Shown in pieces: positions 1 through 13,500 of a stretch of 64,000 nt of DNA. The notes beneath the pieces are model-generated. The model worked only from the letters and a program-made list of their open reading frames with translations. It was not told the DNA's origin and did no database searches. The stretch spans positions 186,001-250,000 of the forward strand of contig JAFCMP010000104.1 of NCBI GenBank assembly GCA_017506865.1, in the 5' to 3' direction. This DNA comes from Tribonema minus (taxonomy: Eukaryota > Sar > Xanthophyceae > Tribonematales > Tribonemataceae). The position numbers and the translations under genes are program-made. The number at the start of each line of letters is the position of its first letter. The stretch's first letter is position 1.

Positions 1-391
1 AGAGAAGGAAAAACATCGCACGAGTCGCAGCGCAGCGAAATTGCAAGTGAATGCATGGACAGAAATGTCAACATCTCACGCACATCCCCGCTTTTGCTCG
101 CCGACTGCAGGCGCTGGAGCAGCCGCGCCGCCAACGCCACCTTTGGAGGCGGCACGCACCACCGACCAGGGTCCCAGACAGGGCCCTGAACAGCGCACAC
201 GGCCGCGGCGCGCAATCGCCGTTGCTTAGGGCTACAGGGCAAGCTCGCCCGTCGAGAACTGTGCGGCACACAAACTCACGCTGTGATTTGCGGTATTATG
301 TGTACTCGTTGGCAGTTGAAGTAGGGGGTCCACGGGCTGGCGAATCGGGCGTAACTTCCATGTTCTGTTTGCACTGGCGTGGCGGCAGCAG

Positions 392-465
392 CCCCCCCCC
401 CCCCCCCCCCCCCCCGTTGCTGCGCTGGTCGCAGGGGGGTCTGTGGGGAGGGGGGGGGGGGGGGG
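392..465. repeat. Paired poly-C and poly-G runs
   Basis: An uninterrupted C run (392-415) is followed about 35 bp later by a G run (450-465). The two could pair as a hairpin or form quadruplex or i-motif structures. Runs this long are also prone to length error in assemblies. Confidence 0.9.
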
Positions 466-1160
466 ATTTGGGAGACTTGCAGCGCCTGTCGCTCGTGCCG
501 TTGTTAGAGATTGTCATTGTGTTGTTCGTGCCTCCGTGGTGGAGTGCCTGTGTGCGAAGAGAGACCCAATTGCCGTTTGTTTTTTTGCAAACGCCCCCCC
601 CCACCCCTGGTGCCCTTACAGCGCGTTTTAGGGGGTCAGGGGGGGGGAGAGCGCAATTGGCGCGTGTAGTGTTGTGTGTGTGTTCCGTGTTGGTTGGCCG
701 GGACACATATGCTACTAGAGTGCTTTGTAGTGCGTTTTCTGGTGTGAGATGCGGCCCCCGTTGCAGCGCTCAACGCTCGGCGCGCACGCCAGCTGCTCAG
801 ACTATAATACACATTCCCACATGCAGCAGCCTGAGTGCGTACTCTCGTTGTTCTTCTGCATGCCCCGCCTGTCTGTGCATCTGCGGTGCTTGCGTGTCGG
901 TTGCATGCTCTGACACTGCTCTTTGACTGCAGCACTCGCTGCTGCCGGCTGCCCTGACAAGGCGATTGTCTATGTGGATGTCAGTGCTCGTTGTGCTGCT
1001 TTAGCTGAGCACAGTGCCCAAATCGCATAGCACAGCTGGTTGCCGGCTAGGCCAACTACATTCAGCAATCTTGATCCATCAGTACGTATACACTAAAGGC
1101 CGCCCTCACGCTTTGTACCCTTGCGCGGCCATACGCAGTATACCACTACATACTTCATCT

Positions 1161-1200
1161 ATTTCCGCTTGCGGGGCGGAAACCCTACTCTGCACCACGT
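1161..1200 (+). repeat. Dispersed CCGCTTG-GGGCGGAAACCC repeat, copy 1
   Basis: A roughly 40 bp block running from TTTCCGCTT through GGGGCGGAAACCCT to TCTGCACCACGT. The same block recurs inverted at 13451-13489 and direct at 63931-63975. The core CCGC...GCGG can fold into a short hairpin. Function is unknown. Confidence 0.75.
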
Positions 1201-2383
1201 CTATGCAACACCCATGCTCCTTTCAGCTTGTGGCAAGTACTTATGGACTTGTGTTTATAAAGGCCCAAGGGAGGCTGGGTTGCCTATGCAATCGAAAAGT
1301 TTGCGTCAACGCAGCAGCCTAGTGGCAAGTACTGTGAAGTGCTTTGGTAGTGCCCCCTGTCACTGCAGTGAGGGGCAGAAGGGGATCGGCAAAGATTCCA
1401 TCTGAGGATACCCATCACAGCAGCGGCACACAGGCATACCACTGCGGGGCGGCATTGTCCAGACTTGATGATGCAGCCGCGGGATGGTAGCTGTCATTTT
1501 CCAGCACATGATGCATGCTTCACCGCAGTCCAAACCCTAACCCCTACCCCTGCTCAGCGCTCTTGGGAGCAACAGCATCTGAACAGACACGCAACGTTGC
1601 CTGTCCCGCGCGTGCAGCCTGCCCTTGCTCGACCGCACTGCTTCTTTTGAAGAAAGGATGTCAGCCTGCGCCCGGTCTATGCAGTCATTGCCAGTTTGAA
1701 GTTCATCACGCTGATAAACTTCAATACGGTGAAAGTAGTTGGCGGGCTGCGCAATTGGCGCAGCAAGGTGACCGCGCTCTGCTCTCGCCAGATCGCCAGA
1801 CTGAACCCGCTGCTGCTATGCAATGCCACCATCTCATAGCACGTGTGGTGACGCGATGGTACCTGCGTAAGAAATTCAAATGTGACATGCGGGCAGCACG
1901 GGAATGATCCAGGCAGTGCCTGACCCGCGTGTGCGTATGCCTCCTGACAGCTACTAGTTGCAGTGCAGCATGGCGAATGCCAAGCTTCCACAGAGAAACA
2001 GAACCGCTACCGACCGTCGTCTATATCATGAGCCACACTGGAAAACGTTGCTTGATGCAAGGAACGGGGCGATGCTCGTCACGCGCGCGTGCGCAGCTTG
2101 AGGTGCCATGTAGGCTTCAATCAGGGTGACCCCTGACGTGAGGTCACCCCTGACTGCAATGGCACCGGTCGCGGAGCATTGCGCGCGCAAGGCCCGCGCA
2201 GACACTCTCGCTGATGCTGCCCCGCAGATAAATTGAACTTGAAGGTATTTTATCTCACTGGTGCAGCAGCAACACTCATGCGCCTTGGACGCGTGCGTCG
2301 GCACGCCGTAGCGGCATTGTGGGGGGGAAGGGGGGGGGGAAGGGGTGGAGCAGCTTCGAGCGGCTTTGTGCGTGTGGCCAGGG

Positions 2384-3067
2384 TTAGATGGCTGCCGCTG
2401 CTGCGCGCGCTGGAGCAGCTGCGCCGCCTGCCGTTGCTGCTGCTGGTGTCGCTGCTGCCGCAGGTGCTGGTGCAGCGCCTGCCGCATTGGCCGCTGCCAC
2501 CGCCGTCGCCGCTGTCGCAGCCGACACGGTTGCGGCGCCGCCTGCTGCCGCTGCTCCTGTTGCAGGTGCTGCAGCAGCCCTAGTAGGGCCTGGAGCAGCT
2601 GTGTTGCCTATGCCCGCAGCAGCTGCTGGTGATGCTGCAGCTAGTGATGCCGCCGATGCCGCTTGAGGTGCAACATGTGCTGCCGCTGCTGCTGCCTCTG
2701 ATGCTGGAGCAGCTGCTGCTGCCGCTGCTGCTGCTGCCGCCGGAGTGATTGCGCCGTGCGCCGCCGCTGCTGCCGCTGGTGCCGCCTGTGCTGCCGCGGC
2801 GGCCCCTGATCCAGCGGTAGCTGCGCCGTGTGTTGCCGGAATGGCTGCGCCATGAGCGCGGCCTGCCGCTGATGCAGTTGCCGCTGCCGGTGGAGCGGTT
2901 GCGCTTCCACTGGTAACCGCCGCTGCCGCTGCCAGTGTAACAGTTGCGGCTGCTGGTTCTGCTGGTGCTGGTGCTACTGCTGCTGCAGCCGGCGCCGCTG
3001 GTGTTGCCGCATCCTCAGCAGCGTTGTCTGCGGCTTGAGGAGTCGCCTGCTGCAGCACCCCGCCCAT
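2384..3067 (-). repeat. Imperfect GCN trinucleotide tract (Ala-rich in one minus frame)
   Basis: About 600 bp of imperfect (CTG/CCG/GCG) triplets. On the minus strand one frame (3067 to 2384) reads as a 227-residue chain that is mostly alanine, and the neighbouring frame reads as Gln-rich. The tract directly follows the reverse transcriptase frame ending at 3015 on the same strand, so it may be the low-complexity linker of that retroelement after a frameshift. It could also be an unrelated microsatellite. No domain is visible. Confidence 0.5.
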
Positions 3068-3911
3068 CCAGAGAGTGCTGGTTGCAGCGCTTGCAGCGTG
3101 CCCGCCACATACGCAGCATCAGCGATGTCGCAGGCGCTGGTAATGCCAAGGCCGCCATGCCGTGTGGGGAGTCGCGCTTGTTGTAGGGCGGGGCCGTTCG
3201 CTGCCAGATGGAAGCGGGCACCACTTTGCCAAACTGGCGCCAGGTCTGGCCTGGTGGCTGCAGGCCCATTGAGTGTTCGAGCACCCACTGCGTGACCCGA
3301 TCCCACTCCTTGGCGGCTGGCGCTGTCTGTGTAGTGGGAATGGTGCGCAGGCAGTACGTCATGCGAGGCACCACGCAGTAGTGCAGTAACCTGAACATGG
3401 CCCTCGGAGATGTCAGGCGCGCGCATCGCTCTGCGAATCGAGCCCCTGCCCCGCCGGCACCCGCTTCCCTGCGCAGCCATGCCTCCACAAAGCTGTTGTG
3501 GCCCACCGGCACCCCCAGCAACACAGCTCCGCGATTCTCATTTTCGTCCGTATCCCCCACTAGCTGAACGCCCAGCTGCTGCAGCAGTCGCCGCTCGTGG
3601 TCTGTCACCACTTGCCCCCTGCCAGGCAGCGCGCGTGACTTGGTGAGGTTTAGCTCCAGCCCCACCTCCGCAAAGTGTTGTTTGAGCTGTGCCACTGCCT
3701 GTATGTCATCCTGAGTCAGCGTGCAGGCGCCTGTTCGGACGTTGGCGTCGTCCATGTAGGCGCCCATCCGCTGTGCTGTACTCCTCTTTTGAAAAACTTG
3801 CTGTTTTTGTACAAAACTTGGTGTACTCGGCTTCAAGAGGTTCATCGCTGGAGGAGCAACACACTTGGTGTTTTCTCCAGTAAATTTACCACTATTCTGT
3901 AAATTCCACAC
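3015..3911 (-). mobile_element. Non-LTR retrotransposon fragment: C-terminal half of reverse transcriptase
   Basis: This is a 298-residue minus-strand frame. From about residue 50 it carries the reverse transcriptase catalytic box AYMDD, followed about 35 residues later by GLELNLTKSRAL, which is the next conserved RT block. The thumb-like motifs LLGVPVG and LLHYCVVPRMTYCLRTIP are typical of LINE-like elements in algae and oomycetes. The fingers and the first palm motifs are missing, so the copy is truncated at its 5' end around 3770; the first 50 residues look like unrelated flanking sequence. The frame ends in a triplet-repeat tract. It lies antisense to the gene beginning in view at 4550 and may sit in one of that gene's introns. 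It looks inactive. Confidence 0.75.
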
Positions 3912-4315
3912 TGCATTTGAAGTTATCGATCACTTGAAGTTCACGTTCGTTGTCCGTGCACCTGAGCGCTGCCACGCGTGGTCACGCCACGTGTGTCATG
4001 GCTCAGCGCTGCCGGCGCGTGCTCACCACGCAGCGCACCCTGGCATCTTCCGTGAATGCCAGTAGCTGACCGCAGGCATGCACACCATCTTTAAACGTCA
4101 TGCTGCACGGCTTAAATAGTGAGCGTGCTTTCACCAGTAGTGCTGTGCCAGGTTCCTGAAACACCTGCCTGTATGCATGCGAAACGGGTTTGAGGAAGGA
4201 GGTAGTCAGTTGGTCAACAACCGTCGACACAAGACGCTCTTGCGTTGATGCGGGGAGTGTCAACGATAATCTATCATCTGACACGAGTGCTGTGCACTGC
4301 CACGGTGCTGCCGCA

Positions 4316-4549
4316 GGTGATGGGCAACAGCGGGCTGCAGCACACGTTCCGCTATCGTGTTGAGACAAGGGCTTCGCATAAGAGTATGTTGTCTAACAAG
4401 CTTGTTGTGCACTGCTGCGGTGCTGCCGCAGGTGATGGACAACAGCGTGCTGCAGCAGACGGCGTTCCGCTCTCATGTTGATACGGTGACTTTGCTCCAG
4501 AATCAGTATCCTAACATGTGTGCTGTGCACTACTGCGGCGCTGCGGCAG
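4316..4549 (+). repeat. Acceptor-side echoes of exon 4550-4636
   Basis: Two degraded copies of the exon's 5' end lie at about 4316 and 4434, spaced about 115 bp apart, ahead of the exon at 4550. Each has the same lead-in (gctgccgcag) and then GTGATGGRCAACAGCG. The farther copy is more diverged. Confidence 0.8.
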
Positions 4550-7500
4550 GTGATGGACAACAGCGTGCTGCAGCAGACGGCGTTCCGGCTCATGACTCAC
4601 GGCTCCGGCGGCCTCAGCAGGCTCATGGAGGGGCAGGTATGTATGTATGGTGTAGTTCGTACCTCTAGTATTTGAAGTACAAAAAGGCGTTGTCATGTCA
4701 TTCAATGTCACAGAGTTTCCAACATCTCAGCGGTTATGCTTTGCATAAAGCTCCAGCGGCAGGCTCAAGGAGGGGCAGGTATGTATGCATGCCGCAGCTT
4801 GAACTTCCAGTGCATCAAAGTGCTGTATGTTGGCTTGTCGATCGCATGTCGTTCAGTATCATGGAGATCTGATCATGATAGCCGCAGTGCTGTGAGTAAG
4901 GGGCAGGCATGTACGCTGCAGCACATCTTCAGGTGTTGCACTGCGGTCTGTTGTCTTACGCTTTTGAGCACTGTTCATACTTCCAAACTTGAAGTTGACA
5001 TGCACATGTGGATGGAGTGCATCCGTGTTTAAAGGGCTCTGCGACACTACTTGCAGTCAATCAAGGTGTGAACCCCCTCTTGCGAAGCCTCATGCACGCG
5101 TGCTGCTCTCACTCATTGGCACAAGGAACGCTGGCGGTGACCATGGCGGCGGCAAACGATTCCTTGCTGTGGACCGCACTCGCCTGCGGCGCAGCGATGC
5201 TCCACCCGATCAACCTCAAGCGCTACTTGAAGTTAATGCAATGTCACATATTTTGAGTCTAGTTGTGAGCCTCAATTGCGTGCTGCTCTGAAATCATGGC
5301 ACAGGAAACGCTGGCGGTGACCGTGGCGGCGGCAAACGAGTCCCTGCTGTGGACCGCACTCGCCTGCGGCGCAGCGATGCTCCACCCGATCAACCTCAAG
5401 TGTTACTTGAAGTTAATGCAATGCATTCTTGGCACCTTTCTTTCGAGCCTCATAAACTCATACTGCTGTTGACTCGTGGCGCAGGGAACGCTGGCGGTGA
5501 CCGTGGCGGCGGCAAACGAGTCGCTTCTGTGGTCCACACTTGCGTGTGGCGCAACGATGCTCCACCCCATAGACCGGCCGTGACTCGACGCGTACGTCGA
5601 GTGCGCGGCGGTGACGCTGCGTCAGTGCTCAGACGTACGGACCATGGAGGTGCTGCGCGGCCACCTCACGCTCGCGTGGCTGTACATGATGCTGGACGAC
5701 TTTGCTGGGTGAGACTTCAACAGTTGAATTGAAGTAAGAGATGACGTTGAAGTTGAATCAGTGCTCCGACGCGCCAACCGCGGAGGTGCTGCGTGGCCAC
5801 CTCACGCTCGCGTGGCTGTACATGATGCTGGACGACTTTGCCGGGTGAGAACTCCAAAAGTTGAAGTGAAAGTGAGACTCAGAGTTGAAGCTGCGTCAGT
5901 GCTTCAACATGCCGACCATGGAGGTGCTGCACGGCAAGAGGTGCAGCACTGCAAGGAGGGTTAGAGTTAGGGTCAGGGTTGGGGTTAAGTTAGGTGTACC
6001 GGCGGGCACATTGAGCGCTGCACCAAATACCATCCGAGAGAACACAGCTGCCACGCACTAGCTAGCTTACGTGCACGCTTAGAGTTAGGGTTAGGGTTAG
6101 GGTTAGCAAAGACGCCCTGTACGTCATCATGATCGTCAGGCCTGCACTGTGGCCAGCAGTGGTCAAGGTGGGGGATTGGTGTGGGATGTACACTTTCAGA
6201 AGTCACACGACATGCAGATTCCGTACAGCAGCATCAAGTTAGACCATCATCTGGGCTTTTTCGCGCCCTGAGCGAGAATTAATAAAAAGCACACTGTCCT
6301 GTACTTCAAATTACAAACTTCAAGTACCATATGTCATCCCCGGCCGTACCCCAGCCTTACCCTGATCCCCCAACCGGCGCAGGCTCTACGCTTACTACCA
6401 CAAGTCGGATTGGTATGAGTGTGTGTGCACTACCCTGTACTTTTTATTAATTCTCGCTCAGGGCGCGAAAAAGCCCAGATGATTGGCATCTAGCTGTAAG
6501 GAATCTACATGTCGTATGACAGTCTGAAAGTGTCGCAACGACAACCACTCAAACGCCGCCGCCGCCAAATGGCATCTCGGGGTCCTCCCCTACGTCCTCC
6601 TCCATGTGCCCCCCCCCCCTGGATTCTGCCATGTGTGTCATGACACGGCCAGAGTACGCCATGTGGAGCGCTGCCGACAGTGCCGACGGTAAGAGACGCC
6701 ATGTGGAGCGCTGCCGACAGTGCCGAGCGTAAGCGCACCAGGGCGATGCCCTTGAGAGCTTTAGGGCGCGCTCCTCCGGGCACTGACATCCTGCTGGCAT
6801 ACTCCGTCGCCACAGCCTCCAGCAGCTTCCGCCCCTGCTCCCCGATGCTGCCAAATGCCCCTATTGCCAAAGTGGCAAGTTTGTAGCAATTCTGATCATA
6901 ATGACCAGAATAGTGGGTAGTCTTGGCGGCCTCTTGGTCGCGGCAGCATCGCTCGGGGTCTGCTGCAGTCTTCGCCGCCCGCGACGCCACCTGTGCCTCG
7001 AAGCAGGTAACGTCCACCATGAGCGGTAGGTGGCGTGTCGGGTCGTCGTAGCCGGTCACCGGGAAGGCGTCGGCAGGCAGCACGATGTCCATCCTGCGAC
7101 TCCTCGGCGGCCCGGCGGACCCCAGAAACGGCGTGTAGTCCTCGTCCACCAGTCCCGTTTTGAGGTATTGCCGCAGGATGCGCTGCGTGGCCCTCTTGAC
7201 GCTATATGGACGATGGTGTCGTGCGCCTTGACGCGTGGCGCTTGACACAGCCGTGCATGCAGGGTGCCGCCCGGCGACTTCCCGCACAGCTTGCAGCCTG
7301 CCGTCTGCTCCTCTACTCCGATGGCGCGTTTGACGGCCAGCTGCCAGGATAGGCCATCGAACGAAGCCGTTGTGGAGTACATGGGCTCGTTGAGGAATGC
7401 CATGCCGATCGAGTGCATGTGGCGCTGCGACCGGAATCGAGCAAGTGCTTGCGTGCGTTGCGTGCCCTGCGGCAGCTGTTGCAGGTCCGCCTCCACCTTA

Positions 7501-10500
7501 TCTGCAAGCTCGGTAGCGACGGCATCTGCAAGCGCACTCTGATTGGGGCGCTTCAGGCTACACTGCAACTGCAGAGCACTGGCGTCAAGTACTTCAAGTT
7601 ATGTACTTGAGGTACCATTATCATGGCCGTGCGTCACCTTGATACCTCAAATCGGCGCAGGTTCTACGCCTACTACGGCCAGCGGTGGTGAGGGTGGCGT
7701 GGGCGTTGGGGATGTGTGTGTGGTCCTGTACTTCAAGTCCTGAACTTCAAGTCATGTACTTGAAGTATCATAACCTCGTACCCCAGCCTCACCTTCATCC
7801 CCAAATCGGCGCAGGTTCTACGCTTACTACCACAAGTCCACGAGCGTAGCGAAGGAAATCCTGGATGTTCAAGAGGCCGCCGACGGCGTGGGCGACGACT
7901 TGCCCGAGATTGACCAGGACGGCTGGATGTCACTTGAGGTTAGCGCAGTCACTTTATTTCTTCAACGTTGTGCACTTTGGCGTATGCATGCACATGGTCT
8001 TTGGACGCGCGCGCGCATGCGTGCAATGCGTGCAGCATCGGTCTGCCTCAGGCAAATGTACTTTATGGGTCAGCGCAGCTTTACCTGTCAGAACAGCTGG
8101 AGTTCGCTTAAGGTTGGCGTTGTTGCTTCCAGAAGCCCAATGCACTGGTTATGTCCATTTCCTTGAAAATATGCGTGTGTGCAATACATTCAGCATTGGC
8201 GTACCTCGGGCACATATGGGCCAGCATCGTGTCACCCATGTCTTATGAGGCTTGGATGAACCCAAATGCTAACCCTAGCCATAACCCTAATCCTAGCCTG
8301 CCGTAGGCCGACCGCGTGGCTGTGCATTGCATGAGGTGAGCGCAGAGGTATGCCCAGGGGTACACGCTGCCTATCGCGCTCGCATGTAGGTGCATTTGCT
8401 GCCTGGTACCACGATGAGACTGAAGCCCGTCATCCGCAGCAGCATCGTTCCATCTCTGCCGCGTGCGCCCGCAATGGACCAGCCAGCTGTTACGACACAG
8501 CCAGATGCCGCCGTTGCGCACGCTGCATCATGAGCGCCCTGCTGTCGCTGAGCACTGATGCGACTTCTCCCTGAGCGCCGACGTTGCTGCTCTCTGAGCA
8601 CTGACACCTCTGAGCGCTGACGTTGCTGCCGCTGTTGCCGCAGGCGCTCAAGGTCGCCAAGGTGTACATCGTCGCCTACCTGGAGAGCGAGCCCGATGCA
8701 CGGGGCATGTAGGTATATGATGCCTATCGCGCGCACATAAAATACATTGCGTGCCTGGTACCACGATGAGACTGAAGCCTGTCGTTGTCTCGCCAACTGT
8801 CACTGCTGTCGCAGGCTCTGAAGGTGGCCAAGGTCTACATCGTCGCCTACCTGGAGAGCGAGCCCGATGCAAAGATGGCCGTGCAGCGCCGGCTGTTCCA
8901 GTGCTTCAGGGGGTGGGTTGAAGTTGTGGATTTCGTTCAAGTGCGAGTTGAAGTTGCAGTTTATAGGGAGAGTTGCATCTGCTCGCGGACTGTGCTGAAT
9001 AGACGCCGGTTGATGACCTGCACAGGCAACAAGGGTATAAGGCGACTCACGTGAGAGTTTGGAACGTTGTGAGTCGGGCTGAAAGATGGCCGTGCAGCGC
9101 CGGCTGTTCCAGTGCTGCAGGGGGCGTGTTGAAGTTGAAGCTTCCTGGCAAGGGGTTGTTGTGAAGTTTAATATTCCGCAGGAGAGTTGGGTTTGCAACA
9201 ATGTGAGGCGGGTTCAAAGATGGCCGTGCAGCGCCGGCTGTTCCAGTGCTTCAGGGCGTGAGTTGAAGTTGAAGCTTTCATGTCTCAACCCCTAACCCTA
9301 TGCCAGTCTTCGGATATGATTTGAAGTTGAACCTTTCATGGAAGATTTGTGTTTGAAAAAGTATGAGTCAGGCTTAAAGACGGCTGTGCAGCACCGGCTA
9401 TTCCAGTGCTTCAAGGGGCGAGTTGAAGTTGAAGCTTGCGTGCCCCAGTGCTTCAGGTGCAGGTTGAAGTCGAAATGTACGGGAGAGCTGTGTTTGCAAC
9501 AGTGTGAGTGCAAAGACGGCTGTGCAGCGCGGCTGTTTCAGTACTTCAAGGGGTGAGTTGAAGCTGAATATTCCGTGGGATAATTGTTTCAGCAGCCAGT
9601 GTGGGTCCCCATGCAAAGGCGGCTGCACGAGGCAGCGTAGGCTAGCCACACGCACTCCGGCAACGATGCTGCGCATGGTCGGCACTGTGCGATGGCGTCG
9701 TTCGTGACACGCTTTCGCTCGCTTGGGTGTTGCATTGATCGGCAGGGCTCGTTTCGCGCTCTGAGCGAGAGTCGACGCAATGTGCAAAGCAGGCATCTCC
9801 GACGACACGCCTGCTGCAGCGTCTCTTTCCCGACCATCTGGGCTGTTCCGCGCCCTGATCACGAAACAGGCACGTTGAACTTTCAAACCATGAGCCGCAG
9901 GATGGCATTCCCATACCCTACATACATACCCTACATTTAATGTGGCTACATACCTGCATGGGTATCTCCATAGCGAGGCAGTATTGTTCATCCGCCACTG
10001 AGCTAGTGCTGGACGGATCAGTTGTGGACCAATCCACCTTTCAAGAGTGTCGTGTTCTGCCACGGAGCTCACTTCGGTCGCCAGGCATCACTGATGGCAT
10101 GCACCGTGCGGGTGAGTGTGCACGGCCGCAGCAGGCTGTGCCTCGTGCAGCGCAGCGATGGCGTCGCGCGCACTTGAGCACAGTGCACTGCATCGCATCG
10201 TTTTCGAGACGTCCCTCCAACTTGTTAACTTCTTTGTACCAGCGTTCGCCGCCCTCAACGAGCACCCGCATGTGGTTGAAGCTGGGGTGTGAAAGCAGGC
10301 ATGCTGGGGCAACGAGCGCTTAGTAGTGGCGCAGGCTGCGGCCAATGCAGTGCGGCGACGTAGCGCGCGCTGCCATCGCCGCCCTGCAACCATGAGAACG
10401 CTCCAGCTTTGCACACGCCGTCTGTGCCGTTTTAGCCCCTGCATGCGAATAAACGTACTTTTGAGCTACGAAGCAGCCATTCTGACGACGCGCGCGGTGT

Positions 10501-13500
10501 GTGCGCACATAGACCGCCTCCACCACATTATCAATATCGTTGGAAGGCACTTGCGGCTAACCACTCCTTGTGACGTAGAGCTCTACGATCTTTTGATTCG
10601 TTTCCATCAATCATGTGGGCTTCTCTTGAAGTTTTCTGACGGTGCGTACGGTGCACTGCGCGCGGCAACTGCAGGCTGTGCCCGATGCAGTGCGACGACA
10701 TAGAATGCTCCAGTTCTCTGCACACGCCGTTTGTGCTGTTTCGCCCCTGCACCGAGAAAAAAAAGTGCTTGTGAGTGACTGAGCAGCCCTTCTGACGACG
10801 CGCGCGGTGTGTGTGTGTGAGCGCTGCTGCAGGCTGTGCCCGATGCAGTGCGACGACATCTATTCAGCTTTGTTGAAGTTTACTGACGGTGTGTGCGATG
10901 GTCTGTGTTGAGCGCTGCTGCAGGCTGTGCCCGATGCAGTGCGACAACATTGGGCGTGGGGCCCCCGGGACCCTCTTCAGCAGCTGTTCGCCGTGCATAC
11001 AGGGGCTTCCGAGCTACCGGCAGCTGCAGCGCGACGAGGACCACGTGGCGATGCTCAGCGCCAACCTCAAGGGCAAACGGGTATGTAGGTATCACGACAG
11101 CATAATTGCAGGCGGCCAAACCACACGGTGCTCGTAACCTTGCTCTGCTTGAACTTCAACTGTAAACGCAGGCGGCCAAGACGCCGGCGCACACTGCTGA
11201 TTCACTGCCGAAGCCTAACCTTCACCAGCTTCGTTTGTACGTTTGCGAAGTCGCATCGCACACGTGCGCAACAGATATGCTTGTGTGACCGTCACGTCTG
11301 TACGCCCAAACTTCAACTATGAATGCAAGCGGCCAAGACGCCAGTGCTCTCAGCGCTTGCGTGCTTGAACTTCAACTATACCTGCAGGCGGCAACACACG
11401 GTGCTCAACCTTGCACTGCTTAAACTTCCACACGGTGCTCAACCTTGCTCTGCTGGAACTTCAACTGTAAACGCAGGCGGCCAAGACGCCGACGCACACG
11501 GTGCGCGCCGTCGGCGCCACGCTGCAGCAGCTGGGGCAGCCCGAGACGACGGGCATACATACCATCCTCAGCGCGGCAACGCTCAACCTGAAGCGCGTCT
11601 GCCCCGTCATATTCGCCATGGACTACAGGGGGATGCAGGTGCGTGCGAAGCGCTGACGCGCAGCGGCGCAGCAGCAAAAGGTGAAGTTGAGGTTGAATGA
11701 GGCAATGAAGCCACTGCAGCACTCTGTCATCTGGCTGGTCTTGCAGTGAGCCCCGCCCTCTGACGCAGACCGCGCGCCCCGAAAATGCGCCTCGTGAGGC
11801 AGCGCTGCTCAGCACGCCGCATTGTTCCCCTCGTGTGATCGCTCGGCGGTTACCGTAAATCACGGGGTATGAGACAGTGCCTCTGTATAAGAAACGGGTA
11901 TCTTATACGGCGTATAAGATACCCGTCTCTTACAGCATTTTGACAGGCGTGTATGTAAGATACTAGGTTTGCTGTATAAGAAACACCCTTTCTTACACGC
12001 GGCATAAGGAACCTTCGCGTGTAAGAAAGGGGGTATGCAACGGTATAAGAAACCCCGTACCTTGTACAGCAAGCAAGGCAACTTGTACATCGTAGCAAAG
12101 CATCACCGACAGGCATGCAGCAAGCAGTACATGAGCCTGGCAGGCCCTCGCTTGCGCTCAGCAGGCTCTGGTGCTGGTAGCGGTCATCTGATTCGCCATC
12201 GCTAGTGGCGCTGCTGCTGCTGCTGCTGCTGCTAAACCGGCTAAACCAGCTGCACTACCACCGGCGGCATTCATTGTTCAGCCGTACTACCTCTCACTGC
12301 CTCCCTCGCAGCTCTCAACTTCAAGACCCCAACACCGTTGGTGACGCATACGCTTGCATGCGCAACGCCGTAAAGATACCTGGTTTTACAGCATGTTGAC
12401 AGTGGTGTATGTAAGATACTAGGTTTGCTGTATAAGATACTCCCTTTCTTGTATGCCGTATAAGAAATCCGTATCTAACAGGGCTAAAAAGTTGGCGCTG
12501 TGAAGGTACGGGTGTCTTATACCCCGTGGTTTACGGTACCGCGTCGCGCGCCCTGAGCAGGCCACGGTTGCACGGCCGCTGCAGTGCTGGGGTCGCAATG
12601 CTGTGCAGAGAAGATGGAAAAGGTGTTGTGGCGATATTGGAGAGACACCCCTGGTGATTTTGTGGCGTTGAGAGACACCCCTGCTTTCTGCACCATCACA
12701 TCGCAATGCGGCGCAGATACATGGCAATTTTGGGGCCCCTTCATGCGTGCCTTAAAGGCTGTGAATATGCGACGGTTACCAGAAGCGCTGACCTGGCTCA
12801 TCACATCGCAATGCTGCGCATAATGAACATGGTGGTTTCGGCCCCCACATGCCTCACGGGCTGTGATTGTGGTGATGTTGGACATAAACCCTGACCTGTT
12901 TCATCACATTGCAATGCTGCGCAGATAATGAACATGGTGGTTTCGGCGCCTGGCGGAGACCTCGGGCCCGCGCGCGCAGCCGGCGCGCGCGTGTGCTACA
13001 TCGTGGAGCGCCTCGCGTCAGCGCTCGGCAGGGACTTCTGGCAGCGCAACAGCATCGCTCAGCTCATGTTTGCGTACGTCGTCGTGTGGATGAGGCTGAT
13101 CAGCGGCGACGAGGCGAGTACCAGTTGTGCATACATGAACACTATCCTACAACACAACACATTACTGAAGTATTATAGTGGAGACGACATGGTGAGATGC
13201 GTATGCACCGTGTCAGCGCTCGGCAGGGACTTCTGGCAGCGCAACAGCATTGCTCAGCTCATGTTTGCGTACGTTGTCGCGTGGATGCGGCTGATCAGTG
13301 GCGACGAGGCGAGTACCTCTCGTGCAAACATGAAAACTGTACATTACATCACTGAGTAATTTGCTTCTCGAGTATGATACAGTGACTGTTTGTGTATGTT
13401 CCCAGCAAGAAAAGCGTGGACAAGCTCAATTGGAGCATACGGTATGTATACGCCGTGGTGCAGAATAGGGTTTCCGCCCCTCAAGCGGTACTTCCAAGTA

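Larger units (their letters stand above)
1..2383. other. Low-complexity 5' flank, no confident gene
   Basis: I see no supportable gene here. The open frames through this stretch are GC-driven and have no recognisable domain, and a 291-residue plus-strand frame reads straight through the homopolymer runs. Near position 110 the sequence ctgcag is followed by a Pro/Ala-rich frame that could be an exon of the gene at 4550, but no donor or family match supports it. The stretch also holds one copy of a dispersed GC-rich repeat (1161-1200). Confidence 0.5.

Noticed and set aside
51..926. 291-residue plus-strand open frame
   Set aside because: It translates through homopolymer C and G runs and shows no domain or natural composition; a GC-rich chance frame.
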